A stretch of DNA of 25,279 nucleotides from Utricularia gibba (lineage: Eukaryota; Streptophyta; Magnoliopsida; Lamiales; Lentibulariaceae), in the NCBI GenBank assembly GCA_002189035.1, contig NEEC01000474.1:1-25279 (forward strand), given 5' to 3'. Position 1 is the first letter of the stretch. Each line of letters starts with the position of its first letter. Below the pieces are notes generated by a model. The model was not told the origin of the DNA. It searched no databases and saw only the letters and a program-made list of their open reading frames with translations. Made by a program: the position numbers and the translations under genes. Shown one piece after another: positions 1 through 10,514 of this stretch.

Positions 1-29
1 TATTTGATTCTTTTGCCGTGTATCTTTTT
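1..29. repeat. Partial monomer, left edge (3' end of M0)
   Basis: This is the last 29 bases of a monomer cut by the window edge. It runs from the TATTTGATTC segment through CCGTGTATC to the base before GCATCAA, where I place the monomer start. It shows that the array continues to the left. Confidence 0.9.
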
Positions 30-2680
30 GCATCAATTTCGAGAACGAGAAGCACAATATTAAACGCAGCCACCAAGGAAGGACACGTAAGACACTTTTC
101 GTTGTGGTTTGTTTTTAATATGTCCACAGTTATCGGACAAACGAACTCCAAATTATATACTTGGAGCTCGAATCGGGCTTCCCAATGGTGTGCTATGAAG
201 AGTTAGGATCTGCATGTTTTGGAAGAGGTGCTTCGTGGACCAGGATGTGCGACATAGTCATTTCATTGCGCATCACCATTCGGGGTGCAGCCTAAAAATC
301 ACACGTGCACTGGATTCGTTAAAAGTAAACATTTTTGCGTACCTGGAGTATAATAGTGTTGGGATAAGTGATGCCACGAAATTCATGATGTAACATGTGA
401 CTTTTTTCCATCTTGATCGCATATCCGATGAAGTTTGACACAATATGTTTTGGCTGTTGATTGATGCAATTAGTTGCTATGATACTTCTGATTCTTGATG
501 CACCATTCCCTACACATGTCTCTAGTGGCTATTTGATTCTTTTGCCGTGTATCTTGTTTGCATCAATTTCGAGAACGAGAAGCACATTATTAAACGCAGC
601 CACCAAGGAAGGACACGTAAGACACTTTTCGTTGTGGTTTGTTTTTAATATGTCCAAAGTTATGGGACAAACGAACTCCAAATTATACTACTTGGAGCAC
701 GAATAGGGCTTCCCAATGGTGTGCTATGAAGAGTTAGGATCTGCATGTTTTGGAAGAGGTGCTTCGTGGACCAGGATGTGCGACCTAGTCATTTCATTGC
801 GCATCACCATTCGGGGTGCAGCCTAAAAATCACACGTGCACTGGATTCGTTAAAAGTAAACATTTTTGCGTACCTGGAGTATAATAGTGTTGGGATAAGT
901 GATGCCACGAAATTCATGATGTAACATGTGACTTTTTTCCATCTTGATCGCATATCCGATGAAGTTTGACACATATGTTTTGGCTGTTGATTGATGCAAT
1001 TAGTTGCTATGATACTTCTGATTCTTGATGCACCATTCCCATACACCATGTCTCTAGTGGCTATTTGATTCTTTTGCCGTGTATCTTGTTTTGCATCAAT
1101 TTCGAGAACGAGAAGCACATTATTAAACGCAGCCACCAAGGAAGGACACGTAAGACACTTTTCGTTGTGGTTTGTTTTTAATATGTCCACAGTTATGGAC
1201 AAACGAACTCCAAATTATACTACTTGGAGCTCGAATAGGGCTTCCCAATGGTGTGCTATGAAGAGTTAGGATCTGCATGTTTTGGAAGAGGTGCTTCGTG
1301 GACCAGGATGTGCGACATAGTCATTTCATTGCGCATCACCATTCGGGGTGCAGCCTAAAATCACACGTGCACTGGATTCGTTAAAAGTAAACATTTTTGC
1401 GTACCTGGAGTATATAATAGTGTTGGGATAAGTGATGCCACGAAATTCATGATGTAACATGTGACTTTTTTCCATCTTGATCGCATATCCGATGAAGTTT
1501 GACACCATATGTTTTGGCTGTTGATTGATGCAATTAGTTGCTATGATACTTCTGATTCTTGATGCACCATTCCATACACCATGTCTCTAGTGGCTATTTG
1601 ATTCTTTTGCCGTGTATCTTGTTTGCATCAATTTCGAGAACGAGAAGCACATTATTAAACGCAGCCACCAAGGAAGGACACGTAAGACACTTTTCGTTGT
1701 GGTTTGTTTTTAATATGTCCACAGTTATCGGACAAACGAAACTCCAAATTATACTACTTGGAGCTCGAATCGGGCTTCCCAATGGTGTGCTATGAAGAGT
1801 TAGGATCTGCATGTTTTGGAAGAGGTGCTTCGTGGACCAGGATGTGCGACATAGTCATTTCATTGCGCATCACCATTCGGGGTGCAGCCTAAAAATCACA
1901 CGTGCACTGGATTCGTTAAAAGTAAACATTTTTGCGTACCTGGAGTATAATAGTGTTGGGATAAGTGATGCCACGAAATTCATGATGTAACATGTGACTT
2001 TTTCCATCTTGATCGCATATCCGATGAAGTTTGACCAATATGTTTTGGCTGTTGATTGATGCAATTAGTTGCTATGATACTTCTGATTCTTGATGCACCA
2101 TTCCCTTACACATGTCTCTAGTGGCTATTTGATTCTTTTGCCGTGTATCTTTGCATCAATTTCGAGAACGAGAAGCACATTATTAAACGCAGCCCAAGGA
2201 AGGACACGTAAGACACTTTTCGTTGTGGTTTGTTTTTAATATGTCCACAGTTATGGGACAAACGAACTCCAAATTATACTACTTGGAGCTCGAATCGGGC
2301 TTCCCAATGGTGTGCTATGAAGAGTTAGGATCTGCATGTTTTGGAAGAGGTGCTTCGTGGACCAGGATGTGCGACCTAGTCATTTCATTGCGCATCACCA
2401 TTCGGGGTGCAGCCTAAAAATCACACGTGCACTGGATTCGTTAAAAGTAAACATTTTTGCGTACCTGGTGTATAATAGTGTTGGGATAAGTGATGCACGA
2501 AATTCATGATGTAACATGTGACTTTTTTCCATCTTGATCGCATATCCGATGAAGTTTGACACCATATGTTTTGGCTGTTGATTGATGCAATTAGTTGCTA
2601 TGATACTTCTGATTCTTGATGCACCATTCCCTTACACATGTCTCTAGTGGCTATTTGATTCTTTTGCCGTGTATCCATTT

Positions 2681-3207
2681 GCATCAATTTCGAGAACGAG
2701 AAGCACATTATTAAACGCAGCCACCAAGGAAGGACACGTAAGACACTTTTCGTTGTGGTTTGTTTTTAATATGTCCAAAGTTATGGGACAAACGTAACTC
2801 CAAATTATACTACTTGGAGCACGAATAGGGCTTCCAATGGTGTGCTATGAAGAGTTAGCATCTGCATGTTTTGGAAGAGGTGCTTCGTGGACCAGGATGT
2901 GCGACCTAGTCATTTCATTGCGCATCACCATTCGGGTGCAGCCTAAAAATCACACGTGCACTGGATTCGTTAAAAGTAAATTTTTGCGTACCTGAGTATA
3001 AATAGTGTTGGGATAAGTGATGCCACGAAATTCATGATGTAACATGTGACTTTTTTCCATCTTGATCGCATATCCGATGAAGTTTGACACCATATGTTTT
3101 GGCTGTTGATTGATGCAATTAGTTGCTATGATACTTCTGATTCTTGATGCACCATTCCCATACACCATGTCTCTAGTGGCTATTTGATTCTTTTGCCGTG
3201 TATCTTT
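2681..3207. repeat. Type-B monomer example (M6), GAGCACGAATAGGG variant
   Basis: M6 represents a subfamily in which GAGCTCGAATCGGG is replaced by GAGCACGAATAGGG. Members usually also carry TTATGGG or TTATGGAC in place of TTATCGG and CACATTATT in place of CACAATATT; several have ACGTAACTCC or TTAGCATC. The variant starts at about 695 (M2), 2817 (M6), 5457 (M11), 9700 (M19), 11808 (M23), 13918 (M27), 14975 (M29), 17097 (M33), 20593 (M40) and 24802 (M48). Linked variants at separated positions mark these as one lineage spread through the array. M6 also lacks CA in its TAAATTTTTGCG segment, like M14 and M16. Confidence 0.85.
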
Positions 3208-6200
3208 GCATCAATTTCGAGAACGAGAAGCACAATATTAAACGCAGCCACCAAGGAAGGACACGTAAGACACTTTTCGTTGTGGTTTGTTTTTAATATG
3301 TCCACAGTTATCGGACAAACGAAACTCCAAATTATACTACTTGGAGCTCGAATCGGGCTTCCCAATGGTGTGCTATGAAGAGTTAGGATCTGCATGTTTT
3401 GGAAGAGGTGCTTCGTGACCAGGATGTGCGACATAGTCATTTCATTGCGCATCACCATTCGGGGTGCAGCCTAAAAATCACACGTGCACTGGATTCGTTA
3501 AAAGTAAACATTTTTGCGTACCTGGTGTATAATAGTGTTGGGATAAGTGATGCCACGAAATTCATGATGTAACATGTGACTTTTTTCCATCTTGATCGCA
3601 TATCCGATGAAGTTTGACACATATGTTTTGGCTGTTGATTGATGCAATTAGTTGCTATGATACTTCTGATTCTTGATGCACCATTCCCTTACACCATGTC
3701 TCTAGTGGCTATTGATTCTTTTGCCGTGTATCTTTGCATCAATTTCGAGAACGAGAAGCACATTATTAAACGCAGCCACCAAGGAAGGACACGTAAGACA
3801 CTTTTCGTTGTGGTTTGTTTTTAATATGTCCACAGTTATCGGACAAACGAAACTCCAAATTATACTACTTGGAGCTCGAATAGGGCTTCCCAATGGTGTG
3901 CTATGAAGAGTTAGGATCTGCATGTTTTGGAAGAGGTGCTTCGTGGACCAGGATGTGCGACCTAGTCATTTCATTGCGCATCACCATTCGGGGTGCAGCC
4001 TAAAAATCACACGTGCACTGGATTCGTTAAAAATAAACATTTTGCATACCTGAGTATAATAGTGTTGGGATAAGTGATGCCACGAAATTCATGATGTAAC
4101 ATGTGACTTTTTTCCATCTTGATCGCATATCCGATGAAGTTTGACACATATGTTTTGGCTGTTGATTGATGCAATTAGTTGCTATGATACTTCTGATTCT
4201 TGATGCACCATTCCCTTACACATGTCTCTAGTGGCTATTTGATTCTTTTGCCGTGTATCTTTGCATCAATTTCGAGAACGAGAAGCACATTATTAAACGC
4301 AGCCACCAAGGAAGGACACGTAAGACACTTTTCGTTGTGGTTTGTTTTTAATATGTCCACAGTTATGGACAAACGAAACTCCAAATTATACTACTTGGAG
4401 CTCGAATCGGGCTTCCCAATGGTGTGCTATGAAGAGTTAGGATCTGCATGTTTTGGAAGAGGTGCTTCGTGGACCAGGATGTGCGACATAGTCATTTCAT
4501 TGCGCATCACATTCGGGTGCAGCCTAAAAATCACACGTGCACTGGATTCGTTAAAAGTAAACATTTTTGCGTACCTGGAGTATAATAGTGTTGGGATAAG
4601 TGATGCCACGAAATTCATGATGTAACATGTGACTTTTTTTTCCATCTTGATCGCATATCCGATGAAGTTTGACACCATATGTTTTGGCTGTTGATTGATT
4701 CAATAGTTGCCATGATACTTCTGATTCTTGATGCACCATTCCCATACACATGTCTCTAGTGGCTATTTGATTCTTTTGCCGTGTATCTTTGCATCAATTT
4801 CGAGAACGAGAAGCACAATATTAAACGCAGCCACCAAGGAAGGACACGTAAGACACTTTTCGTTGTGGTTTGTTTTTTAATATGTCCACAGTTATCGGAC
4901 AAACGAAACTCCAAATTATACTACTTGGAGCTCGAATCGGGCTTCCCAATGGTGTGCTATGAAGAGTTAGGATCTGCATGTTTTGGAAGAGGTGCTTCGT
5001 GGACCAGGATGTGCGACCTAGTCATTTCATTGCGCATCACCATTCGGGGTGCAGCCTAAAAATCACACGTGCACTGGATTCGTTAAAAGTAAACATTTTT
5101 GCGTACCTGGTGTATAATAGTGTTGGGATAAGTGATGCCACGAAATTCATGATGTAACATGTGACTTTTTTCCATCTTGATCGCATATCCGATGAAGTTT
5201 GACCATAGTTTTGGCTGTTGATTGATGCAATTAGTTGCTATGATACTTCTGATTCTTGATGCACCATTCCCTTACACATGTCTCTAGTGGTTATTGATTC
5301 TTTTGCCGTGTATCCCATTTTGCATCAATTTCGAGAACGAGAAGCACATTATTAAACGCAGCCACCAAGGAAGGACACGTAAGACACTTTTCGTTGTGGT
5401 TTGTTTTTAATATGTCCACAGTTATGGGACAAACGAACTCCAAATTATACTACTTGGAGCACGAATAGGGCTTCCCAATGGTGTGCTATGAAGAGTTAGG
5501 ATCTGCATGTTTTGGAAGAGGTGCTTCGTGGACCAGGATGTGCGACCTAGTCATTTCATTGCGCATCACCATTCGGGGTGCAGCCTAAAAATCACACGTG
5601 CACTGGATTCGTTAAAAGTAAACATTTTTGCGTACCTGAGTATAATAGTGTTGGGATAAGTGATGCCACGAAATTCATGATGTAACATGTGACTTTTTTC
5701 CATCTTGATCGCATATCCGATGAAGTTTGACATATGTTTTGGCTGTTGATTGATGCAATTAGTTGCTATGATACTTCTGATTCTTGATGCACCATTCCCT
5801 TACAACATGTCTCTAGTGGCTATTGATTCTTTTGCCGTGTATCTTTGCATCAATTTCGAGAACGAGAAGCACATTATTAAACGCAGCCACCAAGGAAGGA
5901 CACGTAAGACACTTTTCGTTGTGGTTTGTTTTTAATATGTCCACAGTTATGGACAAACGAAACTCCAAATTATACTACTTGGAGCTCGAATCGGGCTTCC
6001 CAATGGTGTGCTATGAAGAGTTAGGATCTGCATGTTTTGGAAGAGGTGCTTCGTGGACCAGGATGTGCGACATAGTCATTTCATTGCGCATCACCATTCG
6101 GGGTGCAGCCTAAAAATCACACGTGCACTGGATTCGTTAAAAGTAAACATTTTTGCGTACCTGGTGTATAATAGTGTTGGGATAAGTGATGCCACGAAAT

Positions 6201-6470
6201 TCATGATGTAACATGTGACTTTTTTTTCCATCTTGATCGCATATCCGATGAAGTTTGACACCATATGTTTTGGCTGTTGATTGATTCAATTAGTTGCTAT
6301 GATACTTCTGATTCTTGATGCACCATTCCATACACCATGTCTCTAGTGGCTATTTGATTCTTTTGCCGTGTATCCATTTGCATCAATTTCGAGAACGAGA
6401 AGCACAATATTAAACGCAGCCACCAAGGAAGGACACGTAAGACACTTTTCGTTGTGGTTTGTTTTTAATA

Positions 6471-6521
6471 TGTCCACAGTTATCGGACAAACGAAACTCC
6501 AAATTATACTACTTGGAGCTC
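6471..6521. other. Conserved cluster of short inverted repeats (shown in M13)
   Basis: Three dyads lie within 51 bp. TGTCC (6471-6475) pairs with GGACA (6485-6489) across a 9-base loop. CTCCAA (6497-6502) pairs with TTGGAG (6513-6518) across a 10-base loop. The palindrome GAGCTC (6516-6521) overlaps the second stem. The same cluster recurs in nearly every monomer. Copies reading TTATGGAC shorten the first loop by a base but keep the stem. In a subset of copies GAGCTC becomes GAGCAC, which breaks the palindrome and leaves the TTGGAG stem intact. Whether these form cruciforms or bind a protein is not shown. Confidence 0.75.
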
Positions 6522-6653
6522 GAATCGGGCTTCCCAATGGTGTGCTATGAAGAGTTAGGATCTGCATGTTTTGGAAGAGGTGCTTCGTGGACCAGGATGT
6601 GCGACCTAGTCATTTCATTGCGCATCACCATTCGGGGTGCAGCCTAAAAATCA

Positions 6654-6662
6654 CACGTGCAC
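6654..6662. other. Conserved CACGTG / GTGCAC overlapping palindromes (shown in M13)
   Basis: CACGTG (6654-6659) overlaps GTGCAC (6657-6662). In each copy I checked the block TCACACGTGCAC is unchanged, including M31 and M48 whose next bases have mutated. Only the truncated M34 lacks it. CACGTG is the core recognised by many plant bZIP and bHLH factors (G-box/E-box). In a satellite this is only a candidate binding site and I claim no promoter activity. Confidence 0.6.
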
Positions 6663-7437
6663 TGGATTCGTTAAAAGTAAACATTTTTGCGTACCTGGTG
6701 TATAATAGTGTTGGGATAAGTGATGCCACGAAATTCATGATGTAACATGTGACTTTTTTCCATCTTGATCGCATATCCGATGAAGTTTGACACCATATGT
6801 TTTGGCTGTTGATTGATGCAATTAGTTGCTATGATACTTCTGATTCTTGATGCACCATTCCCTTACACATGTCTCTAGTGGCTATTTGATTCTTTTGCCG
6901 TGTATCTTTGCATCAATTTCGAGAACGAGAAGCACAATATTAAACGCAGCCACCAAGGAAGGACACGTAAGACACTTTTCGTTGTGGTTTGTTTTTAATA
7001 TGTCCACAGTTATGGGACAAACGAACTCCAAATTATACTACTTGGAGCTCGAATCGGGCTTCCCAATGGTGTGCTATGAAGAGTTAGGATCTGCATGTTT
7101 TGGAAGAGGTGCTTCGTGGACCAGGATGTGCGACCTAGTCATTTCATTGCGCATCACCATTCGGGGTGCAGCCTAAAAATCACACGTGCACTGGATTCGT
7201 TAAAAGTAAATTTTTGCATACCTGGTATAATAGTGTTGGGATAAGTGATGCCACGAAATTCATGATGTAACATGTGACTTTTTTCCATCTTGATCGCATA
7301 TCCGATGAAGTTTGACACCATATGTTTTGGCTGTTGATTGATTCAATTAGTTGCTATGATACTTCTGATTCTTGATGCACCATTCCCTTACAACATGTCT
7401 CTAGTGGCTATTGATTCTTTTGCCGTGTATCCCATTT

Positions 7438-8502
7438 GCATCAATTTCGAGAACGAGAAGCACATTATTAAACGCAGCCACCAAGGAAGGACACGTAAGA
7501 CACTTTTCGTTGTGGTTTGTTTTTAATATGTCCACAGTTATCGGACAAACGAAACTCCAAATTATACTACTTGGAGCTCGAATCGGGCTTCCCAATGGTG
7601 TGCTATGAAGAGTTAGGATCTGCATGTTTTGGAAGAGGTGCTTCGTGGACCAGGATGTGCGACCTAGTCATTTCATTGCGCATCACCATTCGGGGTGCAG
7701 CCTAAAAATCACACGTGCACTGGATTCGTTAAAAGTAAACATTTTTGCGTACCTGGTGTATAATAGTGTTGGGATAAGTGATGCCACGAAATTCATGATG
7801 TAACATGTGACTTTTTTCCATCTTGATCGCATATCCGATGAAGTTTGACACCATATGTTTTGGCTGTTGATTGATGCAATTAGTTGCTATGATACTTCTG
7901 ATTCTTGATGCACCATTCCCTTACACCATGTCTCTAGTGGCTATTTGATTCTTTTGCCGTGTATCCCATTTGCATCAATTTCGAGAACGAGAAGCACAAT
8001 ATTAAACGCAGCCACCAAGGAAGGACACGTAAGACACTTTTCGTTGTGGTTTGTTTTTAATATGTCCACAGTTATGGGACAAACGAACTCCAAATTATAC
8101 TACTTGGAGCTCGAATCGGGCTTCCCAATGGTGTGCTATGAAGAGTTAGGATCTGCATGTTTTGGAAGAGGTGCTTCGTGGACCAGGATGTGCGACCTAG
8201 TCATTTCATTGCGCATCACCATTTCGGGGTGCAGCCTAAAAATCACACGTGCACTGGATTCGTTAAAAGTAAATTTTTGCATACCTGAGTATAATAGTGT
8301 TGGGATAAGTGATGCCACGAAATTCATGATGTAACATGTGACTTTTTTCCATCTTGATCGCATATCCGATGAAGTTTGACACCATATGTTTTGGCTGTTG
8401 ATTGATTCAATTAGTTGCCATGATACTTCTGATTCTTGATGCACCATTCCCATACACCATGTCTCTAGTGGCTATTTGATTCTTTTGCCGTGTATCCCAT
8501 TT
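7438..8502. repeat. Dimer unit 2 (M15-M16)
   Basis: M15 matches M13 and M16 matches M14 at the variants listed for the preceding dimer, including the rarely seen TAAATTTTTGCATACC of M14 and M16. Differences include CACATTATT in M15 and GTTGCCATG in M16, so the two dimers have diverged or been partly converted since duplication. Confidence 0.58.
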
Positions 8503-10500
8503 GCATCAATTTCGAGAACGAGAAGCACATATTAAACGCAGCCACCAAGGAAGGACACGTAAGACACTTTTCGTTGTGGTTTGTTTTTAATATGTCCACA
8601 GTTATCGGACAAACGAAACTCCAAATTATACTACTTGGAGCTCGAATCGGGCTTCCCAATGGTGTGCTATGAAGAGTTAGGATCTGCATGTTTTGGAAGA
8701 GGTGCTTCGTGGACCAGGATGTGCGACATAGTCATTTCATTGCGCATCACCATTCGGGGTGCAGCCTAAAAATCACACGTGCACTGGATTCGTTAAAAGT
8801 AAACATTTTTGCGTACCTGAGTATAATAGTGTTGGGATAAGTGATGCCACGAAATTCATGATGTAACATGTGACTTTTTTCCATCTTGATCGCATATCCG
8901 ATGAAGTTTGACACATATGTTTTGGCTGTTGATTGATGCAATTAGTTGCTATGATACTTCTGATTCTTGATGCACCATTCCCTTACACCATGTCTCTAGT
9001 GGCTATTTGATTCTTTTGCCGTGTATCTTTTGCATCAATTTCGAGAACGAGAAGCACAATATTAAACGCAGCCACCAAGGAAGGACACGTAAGACACTTT
9101 TCGTTGTGGTTTGTTTTTAATATGTCCACAGTTATCGGACAAACGAAACTCCAAATTATACTACTTGGAGCTCGAATCGGGCTTCCCAATGGTGTGCTAT
9201 GAAGAGTTAGGATCTGCATGTTTTGGAAGAGGTGCTTCGTGGACCAGGATGTGCGACATAGTCATTTCATTGCGCATCACCATTCGGGGTGCAGCCTAAA
9301 AATCACACGTGCACTGGATTCGTTAAAAGTAAACATTTTTGCGTACCTGGTGTATAATAGTGTTGGGATAAGTGATGCCACGAAATTCATGATGTAACAT
9401 GTGACTTTTTTCCATCTTGATCGCATATCCGATGAAGTTTGACGCCATATGTTTTGGCTGTTGATTGATGCAATTAGTTGCTATGATACTTCTGATTCTT
9501 GATGCACCATTCCCTTACACATGTCTCTAGTGGTTATTTGATTCTTTTGCCGTGTATCCCATTTGCATCAATTTCGAGAACGAGAAGCACATTATTAAAC
9601 GCAGCCACCAAGGAAGGACACGTAAGACACTTTTCGTTGTGGTTTGTTTTTAATATGTCCACAGTTATGGGACAAACGAACTCCAAATTATACTACTTGG
9701 AGCACGAATAGGGCTTCCCAATGGTGTGCTATGAAGAGTTAGCATCTGCATGTTTTGGAAGAGGTGCTTCGTGGACCAGGATGTGCGACCTAGTCATTTC
9801 ATTGCGCATCACCATTCGGGGTGCAGCCTAAAAATCACACGTGCACTGGATTCGTTAAAAATAAATATTTTGCGTACCTGAGTATAAACAGTGTTGGGAT
9901 AAGTGATGCCACGAAATTCATGATGTAACATGTGACTTTTTTCCATCTTGATCGCATATCCGATGAAGTTTGACACCATATGTTTTGGCTGTTGATTGAT
10001 TCAATTAGTTGCTATGATACTTCTGATTCTTGATGCACCATTCCCTACACCATGTCTCTAGTGGCTATTTGATTCTTTTGCCGTGTATCTTTGCATCAAT
10101 TTCGAGAACGAGAAGCACAATATTAAACGCAGCCACCAAGGAAGGACACGTAAGACACTTTTCGTTGTGGTTTGTTTTTAATATGTCCACAGTTATCGGA
10201 CAAACGAAACTCCAAATTATACTACTTGGAGCTCGAATCGGGCTTCCCAATGGTGTGCTATGAAGAGTTAGGATCTGCATGTTTTGGAAGAGGTGCTTCG
10301 TGACCAGGATGTGCGACATAGTCATTTCATTGCGCATCACCATTCGGGGTGCAGCCTAAAAATCACACGTGCACTGGATTCGTTAAAAGTAAACATTTTT
10401 GCGTACCTGGTGTATAATAGTGTTGGGATAAGTGATGCCACGAAATTCATGATGTAACATGTGACTTTTTTCCATCTTGATCGCATATCCGATGAAGTTT

Positions 10501-10514
10501 GACTATTTTGGCTG
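10501..10514. other. Local deletion in M20
   Basis: The usual GACACCATATGTTTTGGCTG reads GACTATTTTGGCTG here, six bases shorter and without CATATG. Flanking sequence is normal. This may be a private deletion or an assembly or read error. Confidence 0.7.

Larger units (their letters stand above)
6380..6909. repeat. Representative monomer (M13, 530 bp)
   Basis: This copy carries the commonest state at most positions and serves as a reference. Landmarks in order are: GCATCAATTTCGAGAACG at the start; the hairpin-forming cluster at 6471-6521; ATCTGCATGTTTTGG near 6560; GCGCATCACCATTCGGGG near 6620; CACGTG at 6654; the variable TTAAAAGTAAAC...TATAATAG segment near 6670-6707; the strongly conserved GGGATAAGTGATGCCACG near 6713; CATATG at 6794; and the variable GTGTAT segment at the end. 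By hand count GC is about 41% (219 of 529) with about 20 CpGs. I see no convincing internal subrepeat. Short look-alikes such as ATGTTTTGG occurring twice, about 235 bp apart, are too weak to claim a composite origin. Confidence 0.93.
6380..7437. repeat. Dimer unit 1 (M13-M14)
   Basis: M13 has TTATCGG, GAAACTCC, CTGGTGTATAATAG and GATGCAATTAG. M14 has TTATGGG, ACGAACTCC, the shortened TAAATTTTTGCATACC segment and GATTCAATTAG. The next two monomers repeat this linked pattern in the same order, which suggests duplication of a two-monomer block of about 1.06 kb. Confidence 0.6.

Noticed and set aside
4200-4625. Longest open frame (141 codons, plus strand) and many related frames of 60-110 codons on both strands
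   Set aside because: They are the satellite read in several frames. Lengths change from monomer to monomer with one-base indels, the AATAGGG variant introduces a stop, and opposite-strand frames overlap over the same bases. I see no recognisable domain and no sign of coding constraint.
6511-6530. CENP-B box-like GCTCGAATCGGG
   Set aside because: It has the A and CGGG part of the mammalian box (TTCGNNNNANNCGGG), but the TTCG half is absent at the required spacing.
6645-6660. Yeast CDEI-like centromere element (RTCACRTG) in AATCACACGTG
   Set aside because: Two extra bases interrupt the octamer, and point-centromere elements would not be repeated dozens of times.
6698-6706. Bacterial-type promoter from TATAATAG
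   Set aside because: The only TTG-type hexamer upstream (TTGCGT) is 8 bases away, far too close for a -35 element, and there is no gene downstream.
6380-6909. Composite monomer built from ~100-bp or ~235-bp subrepeats
   Set aside because: Matches such as ATGTTTTGG twice and GCATCA/GCACCATTC near-repeats are short and not co-linear; a self-alignment would be needed to support them.
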